64,000 bases of DNA from Pseudoflavonifractor sp. MSJ-37 (GCF_018917965.1 NZ_JAHLPP010000002.1:1-64000), one strand, 5' to 3'. Positions 33,939 through 43,486 are shown, numbered from the stretch's first letter. Translations and numbers: made by a program. The notes: generated by a model not told the origin, from the letters alone.

Positions 33939-34173
33939 AGACTGTCAAAAAAGTCATTCCTCCCGTCAAGCGATGCAGGAGCCTCGCAGAGTTCCGTCAC
34001 CCGCAGGGGACGGAATCAAATAAAAGATGTTTTTCTGAGGACATGTGCCTCAGAAAAAACGCTTCTCATGCCGTTAGTGTGCGAGCAAAGCGAGTGCGCA
34101 CGGCGGCCTGCATCCCATCGAAGAAATGCCAGTTCGTTCTTTGTGAAGAACGAACTGGCATTTCTGAGAAGCG
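33939..34173. repeat. Structured intergenic repeat, copy 2 (235 bp)
   Basis: Same element as 7759-7994. Here the arm CGCTTCTCA (34060s) pairs with TGAGAAGCG at the end (34165-34173), closing a large multi-branched structure over most of the element. Compensated and loop differences between the copies keep the stems, for example GTTCGTTCT / AAGAACGAAC in both. It lies between the stop of the anti-sigma gene and a terminator-like palindrome. With the mch promoter it makes up the 417-bp gap 33791-34207. Confidence 0.85.
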
Positions 34174-34207
34174 GCCATCGGCCTTTGCCGACGCACCGGG
34201 CGATCCT

Positions 34208-35176
34208 CTAATTTTCCGGGACAGCCATCTGAGACTCTACGATGTCGCCGCCGTCCAGTGGGACGGAATACCGATATTCCCGTCCGTCGGACCAGGACCC
34301 GTGGAAGACGCAACAGCGGTCATCCAAAAGCTCACAGGTCAAAACGACTCCCATGTCATCCAGTGAAAGAGACGCGTCGCTCCCCCATGTCCGATCGTCC
34401 CGGCCCAGATAGGCCAGCAGACGGTCGCCAGCGGCGGATGCCCGCGGATCGAAGGTCCCTTCCGCGGTGAAGGGTGAAACGTCTGTCGCCGCGCTGCCTC
34501 TATCCCGGATCGGCGGGGCGGCCTGCATCATGATCGGCGCGTCGGACGGCGGAACGGCGGCATGGGAGACGGGCTGTTCTGCCCCATCTGAGGCGGGGGA
34601 CGCGGACTGCTTGGAGGCAGTCCTTCCGCCCTCTCCCTCCTCCGCTCCAGCAGCCCGGCCGGTCACGCCCTCCTCGGAGGCGCCGGAGGAGGCGTCCCCC
34701 TCCGCGATGGACGCGGACGCCGGGACGCTGTCGGCGGCATAGGGCTGGACGGTCTCCGTATCCACCCCCTCTGACGGGAGGGCCCCGGTGCCGGAGGCCA
34801 CCGCCGTGTGGTCGGCAACGGGGGACATGGACGGAGAGAGGGCTGCCCGTCCCGCCCCCAGCAGGACCACCCCGAAAAGAGCGGCGGACACGGCCCACCG
34901 CCGCCAGCGACGTGCCCCGGTCTTTCTTCGGCTATCGTCCAAAGGGACCACCTCGTCGGCGTGGATCTGTTCCAGGACCCGGTCGGTGAGGCCCGCCGGG
35001 ACCGGCTCGTTCAAGCCGGGCAGAGCGGTGTGGATGGTCTGGAGATCGGCCTGCAGGGCCCGGCAGGGGGCGCAGACGGTCAGATGCTCCTCCAGCATAT
35101 GCTGCTCATCTTCGGTGAGGGGACCGTCCAGAGCGGCGCTGAGCAGGTCCAGCGCCTCGTCGCAGGATATCATCAC
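34208..35176 (-). CDS. Anti-sigma factor with zinc-finger domain
   Basis: 322 aa. N-terminal zf-HC2 domain with MLEEHLTVCAPCRAL (His 31, Cys 35, Cys 38), one membrane helix (about 93-108) and a long low-complexity Ala/Ser/Gly/Glu-rich extracytoplasmic region before a folded-looking end. It lies 35 bp downstream of the ECF sigma gene and would hold that sigma factor at the membrane. The signal sensed is unknown. Confidence 0.85.
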   Translation of the reverse strand: MMISCDEALDLLSAALDGPLTEDEQHMLEEHLTVCAPCRALQADLQTIHTALPGLNEPVPAGLTDRVLEQIHADEVVPLDDSRRKTGARRWRRWAVSAALFGVVLLGAGRAALSPSMSPVADHTAVASGTGALPSEGVDTETVQPYAADSVPASASIAEGDASSGASEEGVTGRAAGAEEGEGGRTASKQSASPASDGAEQPVSHAAVPPSDAPIMMQAAPPIRDRGSAATDVSPFTAEGTFDPRASAAGDRLLAYLGRDDRTWGSDASLSLDDMGVVLTCELLDDRCCVFHGSWSDGREYRYSVPLDGGDIVESQMAVPEN

Positions 35177-35211
35177 GGTCCCTCCTTTCTGCTTGGTGCT
35201 CGGTCGTTTTC

Positions 35212-35811
35212 CTATTGGGTAGACGAAGCGGGAGGCGAAAAGTTCCCGGTGCCCAGCAGATATTTTCGCAGGGCCAGACGGGCCCGGGCGATCCGGGATT
35301 TCACCGTGCCCTCCTCCAGCCCCAGCATCCGGGCGATCTCTCCATAGGAGAAGCCCTCCAGCTCCCGCAGGACCAACACCTGCCGGTGCTCCTCGGAGAG
35401 GGCTCGGAGCCCTGCCCGCAGGAGCGCCCGGAGCTCCTGCCGTTCCGCCTCCTCATGGGGGCCGGGGCGCTGGTCCGGGATAGCCGGAGCCCGTCCCTCC
35501 TCGTCCTCCAGCGGCACAGAGGTCAGGCGCTCGCTCCGGCGCTTGTTCCGTCGGGCATGGTCGATGCACAGGTTATAGGCCAGCCGGTAGAGCCAGGTGG
35601 CGAAGGAGCTCTCTTCCTGGAAGCCCTTCAGGCCCCGCCAAGCGTTGAGGAAGGCCTCCTGGGTCAGGTCGGCGGCGTCCTCCGGGTCCCGGGTCTGGCG
35701 GAGGATCAGGTTGTAGATCCGGCTCTGCTCCCGCTCCATCAGGGCGGCGAAGGCCGCCTCGTCCCCAGCCTTGGCCCGGCGGATCAGCGCCCGCTCTTCT
35801 TCCAAAGACAT
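35212..35811 (-). CDS. ECF-family RNA polymerase sigma factor
   Basis: 199 aa. Region 2 (FAALMEREQSRIYNLILRQTRDPEDAADLTQEAFLNAWRGL, then FATWLYRLAYNLCIDHARRNKR) and region 4 (LREEGFSYGEIARMLGLEEGTVKSRIARAR-like) are intact; no region 3. RpoE/SigW-type. The start follows GGTGAGGG. Co-transcribed with its anti-sigma gene and probably with dusB upstream (39-bp gap). Confidence 0.92.
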   Translation of the reverse strand: MSLEEERALIRRAKAGDEAAFAALMEREQSRIYNLILRQTRDPEDAADLTQEAFLNAWRGLKGFQEESSFATWLYRLAYNLCIDHARRNKRRSERLTSVPLEDEEGRAPAIPDQRPGPHEEAERQELRALLRAGLRALSEEHRQVLVLRELEGFSYGEIARMLGLEEGTVKSRIARARLALRKYLLGTGNFSPPASSTQ

Positions 35812-35850
35812 ACCCTCACCATCCTTCCTATCCTCATCCCGAGGGGCCGA

Positions 35851-36822
35851 TCACCGCAGGTCGCGCTTGATGCCTTCTGTGATGCGGCAGATGTCCTCCA
35901 GCGTGGCGATCTTGGAGATCTGCTCTTTATAGTATCCCGCATAGGGGACGCCCTTCAGATACCAGGCGTAATGCCGCCGGGCCTCCAGGCAGGCGATCTT
36001 CTCCCCCTTGTGGGCGGCGTTGATCTGGAACTGCCGCACCGCCACATCGCACCGTTCCGCCAGAGGCGGGCGCTCCGGGATCTCCTCCCCGGCCAGAGCG
36101 GCGGCGCACTGCTGGAGGAGCCACGGGTCGCCGAACACGCCCCGTCCCACCATGGCCATGTCCGCCCCGGTATAGCGCAGGATCCGCACGGCGGCCTGTG
36201 GGGAGAACACGTCGCCGTTGGCGATCACCGGGATGTGGACCGCCTCCTTCACCCTGCGGATATAGTCCCAGTTGGCCTCTCCGGAGTACATCTGTTTCCG
36301 GGTGCGGCCGTGGACGGCCACCGCCGCCGCCCCCGCCTGCTCCATGATCTGGGCGAACTCCACGCAGTTGATGGAGCCCTTGTCCCAGCCCAACCGGAAC
36401 TTGACGGTGACGGGCCGGCCGCCGGCCCCCCGGATCACCGCCTCCACCACCCTGGCCGCCAGCTCCGGCGTGCGCATGAGGCCGGAGCCGTCGCCGCTCT
36501 GGGCTACTTTCGGCACCGGGCATCCCATATTGATGTCGATGATCTCCGCGCCGGACACCTCGCCGGCGATGCCGGCGGCCTGCTCCATACAGGCCGGGTC
36601 GCTGCCGAAGATCTGGGCGGCGGCGGGATGCTCCCCCTCGCCCAGCTTCAGGAGGGGGATGGACTTCTTGTCCTGATAGCACAGGGCCTTGGAGCTGACC
36701 ATCTCGGTCACGGTATAACAGCCGCTCAGCTCCCGGCAGACCGTGCGGAAGCCCAGATCGGTGACTCCGGCCATGGGGGCCAGGACCAGTCGTGTGGGGA
36801 TGTTGACGCCGCCGATGTTCAC
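35851..36822 (-). CDS. dusB: tRNA-dihydrouridine synthase (DusB type)
   Basis: 323 aa FMN TIM-barrel. LVLAPMAGVTDLGFRTVCRE at the N-terminus, IDINMGCPVPKV with the catalytic Cys, VAVHGRTRKQMYSG and VIANGDVFSP are all present. It reduces uridines in tRNA D-loops. The chosen start is GTG at 36822 with GAGGGA 7 nt upstream; the open frame continues for 700 codons beyond it, but that is the antisense of spoIIE. Divergent from spoIIE. Confidence 0.93.
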   Translation of the reverse strand: MNIGGVNIPTRLVLAPMAGVTDLGFRTVCRELSGCYTVTEMVSSKALCYQDKKSIPLLKLGEGEHPAAAQIFGSDPACMEQAAGIAGEVSGAEIIDINMGCPVPKVAQSGDGSGLMRTPELAARVVEAVIRGAGGRPVTVKFRLGWDKGSINCVEFAQIMEQAGAAAVAVHGRTRKQMYSGEANWDYIRRVKEAVHIPVIANGDVFSPQAAVRILRYTGADMAMVGRGVFGDPWLLQQCAAALAGEEIPERPPLAERCDVAVRQFQINAAHKGEKIACLEARRHYAWYLKGVPYAGYYKEQISKIATLEDICRITEGIKRDLR

Positions 36823-37083
36823 ACAGATCCCTCTTTCTCTTTCTTGAAAAGTCAGATTCGCCTCCCTATCATACCATAGGCAGACGGGGCGGGCAAGGGA
36901 GGATCCCTTCCTCTTTTCCACAGGTCCCGGAAGAAAAGTGGACATTTTCCGGGAACCGGCCGGGAAATGGCATGGAATGGGGAGGAAATGGGAACGGTCC
37001 TCGGCCGGCGACCCGGCTTCCGACGTGGTTTTTCCAGAAAATAGGGTACGATGGAGGACACACGAAAGACGGGAGGGACCGAT

Positions 37084-39435
37084 ATGGCGGCAAAGGACGG
37101 CCTGAAGAGCCGGGCGGCCCGGATGGGCGAGGAGATGCGGGAGACAGGACGGCTGGTGCTCCGGGCACCGGCCCTGGTGCGGAGCGCCGAGTGCGCGATC
37201 CGCTTCCTGCTGGGGGCCATCCTGGCGGGGGCCGGGATCTTTGGGGGATACGCCCCCTTCGGCATGGGCATGGTGGGGGCCTCCGGCCCTGGGATCGACG
37301 GGTTCTGCGCCCTGGTGGGCGCCTGCTTCGGCTATCTCATGTTCCAGGGCTTCGTGGAGGGCCTGCGGTATGCCGCCGCGTCCATCCTGATCTTCTCGGC
37401 GGCCTTCGCCTTCTGGGACGTCCCGGCCTTCCGGCGGGCCTGGACCATGCCGGCGGCCGCCGCCCTGATGGACGCCATCACCGGGGTGGTCTATCTGTCC
37501 GACCGGGGGTGGACGGCAGAGGCCCTGATCTTTTTCGCCACTGAGGTCCTGCTCACGGGAACGTCGGCCTATTTCTACCATCTGGCCCTCGCCCCGTGGA
37601 AGGGGCAGGGGGAAGACCTGACCCTTCGGCAGACCGTCAGCCTGCTGATCCTGGCGGGGACGGCTCTGCTCACGCTGGCGGGGATCACCTTTCTGGACGG
37701 GGTGTCCGTGGGCCGGCTGGCGGCGGCCCTGGCGGTGATGGTGTGCGCTTATGAGGGCGGGATCGGCCCCGGCGCGGCGGCGGGGGTGTCCATGGGCATC
37801 GGCATGGACCTGTCCGCCGGAGGCACGCCCTTCTACTCCATGGCCTATGCCCTGTCCGGCGTCATGGCGGGGACCTTCCACCGGCAGGGGCGGGTCTCCG
37901 CCGCCCTGGCCTATGTGCTCTCCGACGGGGTGGCGGTCCTGTGGAGCTGGGGGACCGGGGCGCGGCTCTCCCTGCTGTACGAGGTGTTCGCCGCGTCGGT
38001 GCTCTTCCTGCTCCTGCCGGAGCGGAGCCTGCGGCCGGTCCGCGCCCTGCTGGTCCGGGAGCCCCGCCGGGATACGGCGGACAAGGCCCGGGACTACGCC
38101 CTGGCCCGGCTGGAGCGGACGGCCCAGTCCTTCCGGGCGATCCATGAGTCCCTGCGGAGCTGTCTCGACCGGACGCCCCGGAACGACAACGACGCCGCCG
38201 GGATCTTCGACCGGGCCGCCGACCGGATCTGCCGCACCTGTCCCCGGCAGATCATCTGCTGGCAGAGGGAGTATGTGGACACCTACAATGCCCTCAACGA
38301 CGCCCTGCCCGCCATGCTGGAGCGGGGGCGGGGCGAGGGGGACGACTTTCCCCGCCCCTTCGCCGACCGGTGCCAGCGGTTCCCCCGGTTCCTGGGGGCC
38401 GTGAACGAGGAGCTGGCCGCCCTCTTCTGCCGCCGCCAGTACCAGAGCCGCCTGCGGGAGAGCCGAGGAGAGGTCTGCCGCCAGTACGGGGCCCTGGCTT
38501 CGGCCCTGGGCGCCGCGGCGGCGGAGCTGTCCGCGGAGCTGGCCCCGGACCCCATGCGGGAGCGGCGGCTCCGCCAGCACCTCACCGGTCTTGGCATCGA
38601 GGGGGACCCCGCTGTCTACTATGACCAGCGGGGCCGTATGCGGGTGGAGATCCAGGGGGTGGGCCTCCAGCCCCTCCGGCGTGGAGAGCAGACCGCAGCG
38701 CTGTCCCGTCTGCTGGGTACGCCTCTCCGCCTGGTGGAGGAAGAGCCTCTCCGGCCGGACCGGGTGGTGCTGGCCGAACGGGAGCCCTATATGATCGCGG
38801 CGGGCGTGGCCGCCCGGAAGAAGGATGGGGAGACCGTCTCCGGCGATACGGGGGCCTGGTTCAAGCGGGAGGACGGGACGCTCTTCGTGCTCCTCTGCGA
38901 CGGCATGGGCTCCGGTCCGGGGGCCCATCGGGAGAGCGGCGAGACGGCAGATCTGCTGGAGGACCTCCTCCGGGCAGGCGTACCGCCGGAGGAGGCCCTC
39001 CGCACCCTGTCCGGGGCCCTGGCCCTGCGGGGCGAGGAGACGGGCGGCTTCACCACGATCGACCTCCTGCGGCTGGACCTGTTCACCGGGGCGGCGGCGG
39101 TGTACAAGTACGGGGCCGCCCCCACCTATGTGAAGAAGGGGGACCGGGTGGAGCGGATCGCTGGGTCGGCCCTCCCGGCGGGGCTGATGACGGGCCAGGA
39201 GACGGCTCCGGACATGGAGCGCTTCCAGCTGGACGTGGGGGACTGCGTGCTGATGATCTCCGACGGCGTCACCGGCGGCGAGGGAGACCAGTGGCTCAGG
39301 GACAAGCTCCGGACCTTCGGCGGCGAGAGTCCCCGGGAGCTGTCCCGCCTGCTGATCGAAGAGGGCGAGCGCCGGGTGGGCGCCACCGACGACCGGACGG
39401 CGATCCTCCTGCGGCTGGTCCGGCGGGAGCCGTAG
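37084..39435 (+). CDS. spoIIE: Stage II sporulation protein E, serine phosphatase
   Basis: 783 aa, a little shorter than B. subtilis SpoIIE. About ten N-terminal membrane helices (up to about 310), a central FtsZ-interacting/regulatory region with CRTCPRQIICW, and a C-terminal PP2C phosphatase domain with LLCDGMGSGPGA, MISDGVTGGEG and GATDDRTAI metal-binding Asp motifs. It dephosphorylates SpoIIAA to release sigma-F in the forespore. The start ATG at 37084 has GGGAGGG 7 nt upstream; an ATG at 37051 is less likely. A TACGAT (37047-37052) may be a -10. No Spo0A box was recognised. Confidence 0.95.
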   Translation: MAAKDGLKSRAARMGEEMRETGRLVLRAPALVRSAECAIRFLLGAILAGAGIFGGYAPFGMGMVGASGPGIDGFCALVGACFGYLMFQGFVEGLRYAAASILIFSAAFAFWDVPAFRRAWTMPAAAALMDAITGVVYLSDRGWTAEALIFFATEVLLTGTSAYFYHLALAPWKGQGEDLTLRQTVSLLILAGTALLTLAGITFLDGVSVGRLAAALAVMVCAYEGGIGPGAAAGVSMGIGMDLSAGGTPFYSMAYALSGVMAGTFHRQGRVSAALAYVLSDGVAVLWSWGTGARLSLLYEVFAASVLFLLLPERSLRPVRALLVREPRRDTADKARDYALARLERTAQSFRAIHESLRSCLDRTPRNDNDAAGIFDRAADRICRTCPRQIICWQREYVDTYNALNDALPAMLERGRGEGDDFPRPFADRCQRFPRFLGAVNEELAALFCRRQYQSRLRESRGEVCRQYGALASALGAAAAELSAELAPDPMRERRLRQHLTGLGIEGDPAVYYDQRGRMRVEIQGVGLQPLRRGEQTAALSRLLGTPLRLVEEEPLRPDRVVLAEREPYMIAAGVAARKKDGETVSGDTGAWFKREDGTLFVLLCDGMGSGPGAHRESGETADLLEDLLRAGVPPEEALRTLSGALALRGEETGGFTTIDLLRLDLFTGAAAVYKYGAAPTYVKKGDRVERIAGSALPAGLMTGQETAPDMERFQLDVGDCVLMISDGVTGGEGDQWLRDKLRTFGGESPRELSRLLIEEGERRVGATDDRTAILLRLVRREP

Positions 39436-39523
39436 GGGGACGGGCCCTCAACACACACGGACAACGCGCGCAGCGAAAAGTTGCCGGAATGGAACGCCGG
39501 CGTGACATCCCAATATGAAGATC

Positions 39524-39566
39524 GCCCCCTGTCCAGCGGATACCGCCGGACAGGGGGCTCGTTTTT
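39524..39566 (+). terminator. Terminator of spoIIE
   Basis: GCCCCCTGTCC / GGACAGGGGGC with a 13-nt loop, tail TCGTTTTTGCTTTT. Confidence 0.9.
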
Positions 39567-39579
39567 GCTTTTCGCTGTC

Positions 39580-40866
39580 TTACACCGCCTGGAAGGCCTG
39601 CTCCAGGTCGGCGATGATGTCGTCCACGTGCTCGGTGCCGATGGACAGACGGATGGTGTTCTGATGGATGCCCTGATCCTCCAGCTCCTCGTCGGTCAGC
39701 TGGGAGTGAGTGGTGGTGGCGGGATGGATCACCAGGGACTTCACGTCGGCCACGTTGGCCAGCAGGGAGAAGATCTGGAGGTGGTCGATGAAGGCGTGGG
39801 CCTCCTTCTGGCCGCCCTTGATGTCGAAGGTGAAGATGGAAGCGCCGCCGTTGGGGAAGTACTTCTCATACAGGGCATGGTCGGGATGGTCGGGGAGCGA
39901 GGGATGGTTGACCTTCTCGACCTTGGGGTGCTTGGACAGATACTCCACCACCTTCTTGGTGTTCTCCACATGGCGGTCCAGCCGCAGGGACAGGGTCTCC
40001 ACGCCCTGGAGGAGCAGGAAGGCGTTGAAGGGGGAGATGGTGGCGCCGGTGTCCCGGAGCAGGATGGCCCGGATGTAGGTGACGAAGGCGGCGGGGCCGG
40101 CGGCATCCACGAAGGACACGCCGTGATAGCTGGGGTTGGGGGCCGCGATGGGGGCATACTTGCCGCTGGCCTTCCAGTCGAACTTGCCAGAGTCCACGAT
40201 CACGCCACCCAGAGTGGTGCCGTGGCCGCCCAGGAACTTGGTGGCAGAGTGGACCACGATGTCCGCGCCGTGCTCGATGGGCCGGATCAGATAGGGCGTG
40301 CCGAAGGTGTTATCGATCACCAGAGGCAGGCCGTGCTTATGGGCGATGGCCGCGATGGCGTCGATATCGGGGATGTCGGAGTTGGGGTTGCCCAGAGTCT
40401 CCAGATAGACGGCCTTGGTGTTGGGCTGGATGGCGTTCTCCACCTCGGCCAGGTCGTGGGCGTTCACGAAGGTGGTCTTGACGCCGAACTGGGAGAGGGT
40501 GTGGGCCAGCAGGTTGTAGCTGCCGCCGTAGATGGTCTTCTGGGCCACGATGTGGTCGCCGGCCTGAGCCAGCGCCTGGATGGTGTAGGTGATGGCCGCC
40601 GCGCCGGAGGCAGTGGCCAGAGCGGCCACGCCGCCCTCCAGAGCCGCCACGCGCTTCTCGAACACGTCCTGGGTGGAGTTGGTCAAGCGGCCGTAGATGT
40701 TGCCGGCGTCGGCCAGACCGAAGCGGGCCGCGGCGTGAGCGGAGTTCTTGAACACATAAGAGGTGGTCTGATAGATGGGCACCGCACGGGCGTCGGTGGC
40801 GGGGTCGGGCTGCTCCTGGCCAACGTGCAGCTGAAGGGTCTCAAAATGATACTTATGCTCGCTCAT
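39580..40866 (-). CDS. metY: O-acetylhomoserine sulfhydrylase family (MetY)
   Basis: 428 aa, the length that separates MetY from the shorter MetB/MetC. Cys/Met-metabolism PLP fold with [30 protein letters not shown], the [13 protein letters not shown] segment, and the PLP Lys in [11 protein letters not shown]. It makes homocysteine from O-acetylhomoserine and sulfide (or cysteine from O-acetylserine). The start ATG at 40866 has GAGGA upstream. Divergent from the Rrf2 regulator and preceded by an operator shared with cysK. Confidence 0.93.
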   Translation of the reverse strand: MSEHKYHFETLQLHVGQEQPDPATDARAVPIYQTTSYVFKNSAHAAARFGLADAGNIYGRLTNSTQDVFEKRVAALEGGVAALATASGAAAITYTIQALAQAGDHIVAQKTIYGGSYNLLAHTLSQFGVKTTFVNAHDLAEVENAIQPNTKAVYLETLGNPNSDIPDIDAIAAIAHKHGLPLVIDNTFGTPYLIRPIEHGADIVVHSATKFLGGHGTTLGGVIVDSGKFDWKASGKYAPIAAPNPSYHGVSFVDAAGPAAFVTYIRAILLRDTGATISPFNAFLLLQGVETLSLRLDRHVENTKKVVEYLSKHPKVEKVNHPSLPDHPDHALYEKYFPNGGASIFTFDIKGGQKEAHAFIDHLQIFSLLANVADVKSLVIHPATTTHSQLTDEELEDQGIHQNTIRLSIGTEHVDDIIADLEQAFQAV

Positions 40867-41054
40867 GTCTATATCCTCATTTCTATTATTTTTCAATTAT
40901 TTTTTGAAAGATATGATATATGCTCCGGCCGGTCTCAACAGCGGCCGGGAAAGTCCTTCTCGTTCCTCTGAGACCGCGGCATTCGCCCACATCGGAAGTT
41001 CTGCCGCAGCAGGCGTCCGAACTGTTCGCTCATCTGCGCCGCCCCCTTATTTCA

Positions 41055-41114
41055 GATAAACCAACTAAGTAGATTGGTTGATAGAAATATAGCACGGCAC
41101 GTCTGTCTTGTCAA
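41055..41114 (-). promoter_or_regulatory. metY promoter with Rrf2-type operator
   Basis: Minus-strand TTGACA (41114-41109), 17 bp, TATATT (41091-41086), directly followed by CTATCAACCAAT-6-AGTTGGTTTATC (41084-41055), an imperfect inverted repeat. cysK has the same CTATCAACC start at the same place after its -10. A repressor here would block open-complex formation or early elongation. Confidence 0.85.
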
Positions 41115-41184
41115 CCACTTTTTCCCGCCTTTTTTGAAAAACCCGTAGGTTTTATGGGAAATAGACGATCCTTCGTCCTCCCTC

Positions 41185-41213
41185 TTGAATTCCTATAAAC
41201 ATTGTGATATGAT
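41185..41213 (+). promoter_or_regulatory. Promoter of the Rrf2 regulator gene
   Basis: TTGAAT (41185-41190), 17 bp, TATGAT (41208-41213), followed by AGGTAAAT; only a weak trace of the metY/cysK operator. The remaining bases of the 385-bp gap 40867-41251 hold nothing else evident. Confidence 0.7.
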
Positions 41214-41251
41214 AGGTAAATAAAACATCACGAACAAAGGAGGGAGCGTCC

Positions 41252-41683
41252 GTGCTCATCTCTACCAAGGGCCGGTATGCCCTGCGGGTCCTGACCGATA
41301 TGGCCGAGCACCAGGGGGACGGATATGTGCCCCTGAAGGAGATCGCCCAGCGGCAGGAGATCTCGGAAAAATATCTGGAGAGCATCGTCAAGATCCTGGT
41401 GAAGGGCGGCGTCCTCAGCGGCCTTCGGGGCAAGGGCGGCGGCTACCGTCTGGTCCGGGACCCGGACCAGTTCAGCATACTGGACATCCTGGAGCTCATG
41501 GAGGGGTCTCTGGCCCCGGTGGCCTGTCTGGAGAAGTGCAGCGTGCCCTGCGAGCGGATGTCCGTCTGCCACACCCTCCCCATGTGGAAGGGGCTGGACG
41601 AGGTGATCCGGGAGTATCTGGGCCGCTTCACCATCCGGGACCTGATGGACAGCGAGATCCCCGGCTACGACTTCATGATCTGA
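41252..41683 (+). CDS. Rrf2-family regulator (CymR/IscR-like)
   Basis: 143 aa. Winged helix with the family start MLISTKGRYALRVLTDMA and the wing GLRGKGGGYRLVRDP. C-terminal cysteines CLEKCSVPCERMSVCH match the spacing of Fe-S-binding IscR-type members more than B. subtilis CymR, which lacks that set. The start is GTG at 41252 with AAAGGAGGG. Lying between metY and cysK, which share an operator, it is the likely controller of cysteine/methionine synthesis. Confidence 0.88.
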   Translation: MLISTKGRYALRVLTDMAEHQGDGYVPLKEIAQRQEISEKYLESIVKILVKGGVLSGLRGKGGGYRLVRDPDQFSILDILELMEGSLAPVACLEKCSVPCERMSVCHTLPMWKGLDEVIREYLGRFTIRDLMDSEIPGYDFMI

Positions 41684-41688
41684 CCCGA

Positions 41689-41740
41689 CAAAAAATGACT
41701 CCCGGACGCGTTTTTCGAGGAACGCGTCCGGGAGTCGTTT
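41689..41740. terminator. Bidirectional terminator between the Rrf2 gene and tcdA
   Basis: GACTCCCGGACGCGTT / AACGCGTCCGGGAGTC. Minus-strand tail ATTTTTTGTC, plus-strand tail GTTTGTTC. Confidence 0.9.
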
Positions 41741-41742
41741 GT

Positions 41743-42525
41743 TCAGGCGTTGCGCTCGGCCTCCGCCGGGAGGGGACCGGACAGGTCCCGGATCACCTCG
41801 CCGGCCAAGATCAGGCCGGCGGCCGCCGGGACGAAGGCGCTGCTCCCCGGCACCTGGCGGCGCTGGGTACACTTCCGGGCCGTGCCCGGCGGACAGATGC
41901 AGTGGGCCCGGCAGCTGATGGACATATCCTCGATGGGCGTGATCGCCTTCTCCGGAGACCAGACCACCTTCAGATGCCGGATCCCCCGCTTCTTCAGTTC
42001 CCGGCGCATGACTCTGGCCAGAGGGCAGATCGACGTCTCCGATAGGTCTGACACCCGGAAGGCGGAGGCATCCAGCTTGTTCCCTACCCCCATACAGCTA
42101 ATGATAGGGACGCCCGCCTGCCGGGCCGCCTCCACCAGGGCCAGCTTGCCGGTGACGGTGTCGATGGCGTCCACTACATAGTCATACCGGGAGAAGTCGA
42201 ACTGGTCCGCTGTCTCCGGGCCGTAGAAGGTCCGGTGGACCGTCACCACGATCGACGGGTCGATGGAGGCGATCCGTTCCTGAGCCACATCGGTCTTGTA
42301 CCGGCCCACCGTGTCCTGGGTGGCCAAGATCTGCCGGTTCAGGTTGGTGAGGCAGATCCGGTCGTCGTCGATCAAGTCGATGGCCCCCACACCGCTCCGG
42401 GCCAGAGCCTCCACGGTATAGCCGCCCACGCCGCCGATCCCGAACACCGCCACCCGGGCCGCCCGCAGGCGGTCCATGGCCTCATGGCCCAGCAGGAGCT
42501 TCGTCCTGGAATACTGATCCAACAT
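41743..42525 (-). CDS. tcdA: tRNA threonylcarbamoyladenosine dehydratase
   Basis: 260 aa E1/ThiF-fold protein. ATP-binding GIGGVGGYTVEALARSGVG, DDDRICLTNLNRQI, VDAIDTVTGK, and a C-terminal CICPPGTARKC region as in TcdA/CsdL. It cyclises t6A37 of tRNA to ct6A. The start ATG at 42525 was chosen because similarity starts MLDQYSRTKLLLG; the frame is open upstream through xdhC antisense-like codons. It follows xdhC by two bases. Confidence 0.9.
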   Translation of the reverse strand: MLDQYSRTKLLLGHEAMDRLRAARVAVFGIGGVGGYTVEALARSGVGAIDLIDDDRICLTNLNRQILATQDTVGRYKTDVAQERIASIDPSIVVTVHRTFYGPETADQFDFSRYDYVVDAIDTVTGKLALVEAARQAGVPIISCMGVGNKLDASAFRVSDLSETSICPLARVMRRELKKRGIRHLKVVWSPEKAITPIEDMSISCRAHCICPPGTARKCTQRRQVPGSSAFVPAAAGLILAGEVIRDLSGPLPAEAERNA

Positions 42526-42527
42526 CC

Positions 42528-43472
42528 TTATGCCTCTCCTCCCTGTTCCGGCCCGCCGGCCACATCGGTCAGCCAGACCCGCATGGTTCCGCCGCAGACC
42601 ATGCCCTCGCCGGCGGCCACGTCGTTGGTCATGTCGATGTCCACCATCCGGCTCTCCCCGGTGCCCACCATCAGGAGGGCATCGTCCAGCACGGCGTGCT
42701 CGGCACAGCCGCCGCCGATGGTCCCGGCGGTGCGGCCCTCCTCGTCGACCGCCATCATGGCGCCGGACTTCACCGGCGTGGAGCCCTTCGTCCCGCAGAC
42801 CAGCAGGAGGCACTTCCTCCCCTCTCCCGCCAGCAGCTCCAGCGCCGGGAGGGAAGTGGACTCCTCGATCAGACGGTCTCCATCCCCCTGGCGGGGGCCG
42901 CCCTTCCGCCGGTATTCGATCAGCTGGGCCAGGATGGAGATGGCGATCTCGTCCACGGTCAGGGCGCCGATCGGTAGGCCGATGGGGGCCTCTACCCGGC
43001 TCAGATCCTCCGGGGAGAAGCCCTCCTGCTCCAGCAGGCGCATGAGTCCCGCCACCCGGCGGCGGGAGCCGATCATGCCCAGATACCGGGGCAGGTCTCC
43101 GTCGGCCAAGAGCTGCCGCAGGCAGTCCCCATCGGACTTGTGGCCCCGGGTGACCACCGCCACGAAGTCATAGGGGCGGATGGCCAGCCGCCGGATGGCC
43201 AGCGGGAAGGGGGCGCACACGGTCTCCTCCGCCAGTGGGAAGCGGGCCTTGTCGGCGAACTCCGGCCGGTCGTCCACCACCGTCACAGCGAAGCCCAGCT
43301 CCCCGGCGAAATGGCACAGGGCCTGGGAGATATGGCCGCCGCCCAGCAGGATCAGCCGCTCTTTGGGCCGGAAGGCCCGGAAGAACGTGCCTCGATCCGT
43401 CTCCACGGCCAGTTCCGCCGCGCCGCCGGCCCGGACCTTTGTCAGGATCTCCTGGAACACACGCTTCCGCAT
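42528..43472 (-). CDS. XdhC/CoxI-family protein with permuted domain order
   Basis: 314 aa. A Rossmann XdhC_C-like domain comes first (LILLGGGHISQALCHFAGELGFAVTVVDDRPEF, then RGHKSDGDCL and YLGMIGSRRRV), and the CoxI-like domain comes last (CGTKGSTPVKSGAMMAV then GTIGGGCAEHAV). Classical XdhC has the opposite order. Family members insert or sulfurate the molybdenum cofactor of hydroxylases. The start ATG at 43472 has GAGGT 6 nt upstream. No molybdenum hydroxylase gene lies in the window. It is directly upstream of tcdA. Confidence 0.82.
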   Translation of the reverse strand: MRKRVFQEILTKVRAGGAAELAVETDRGTFFRAFRPKERLILLGGGHISQALCHFAGELGFAVTVVDDRPEFADKARFPLAEETVCAPFPLAIRRLAIRPYDFVAVVTRGHKSDGDCLRQLLADGDLPRYLGMIGSRRRVAGLMRLLEQEGFSPEDLSRVEAPIGLPIGALTVDEIAISILAQLIEYRRKGGPRQGDGDRLIEESTSLPALELLAGEGRKCLLLVCGTKGSTPVKSGAMMAVDEEGRTAGTIGGGCAEHAVLDDALLMVGTGESRMVDIDMTNDVAAGEGMVCGGTMRVWLTDVAGGPEQGGEA

Positions 43473-43486
43473 GGGCACACCTCACG

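Noticed and set aside
35851..38928. A 1025-residue protein ending in DusB
   Set aside because: The upstream 700 codons are the antisense of spoIIE; DusB similarity and a ribosome site begin at GTG 36822.
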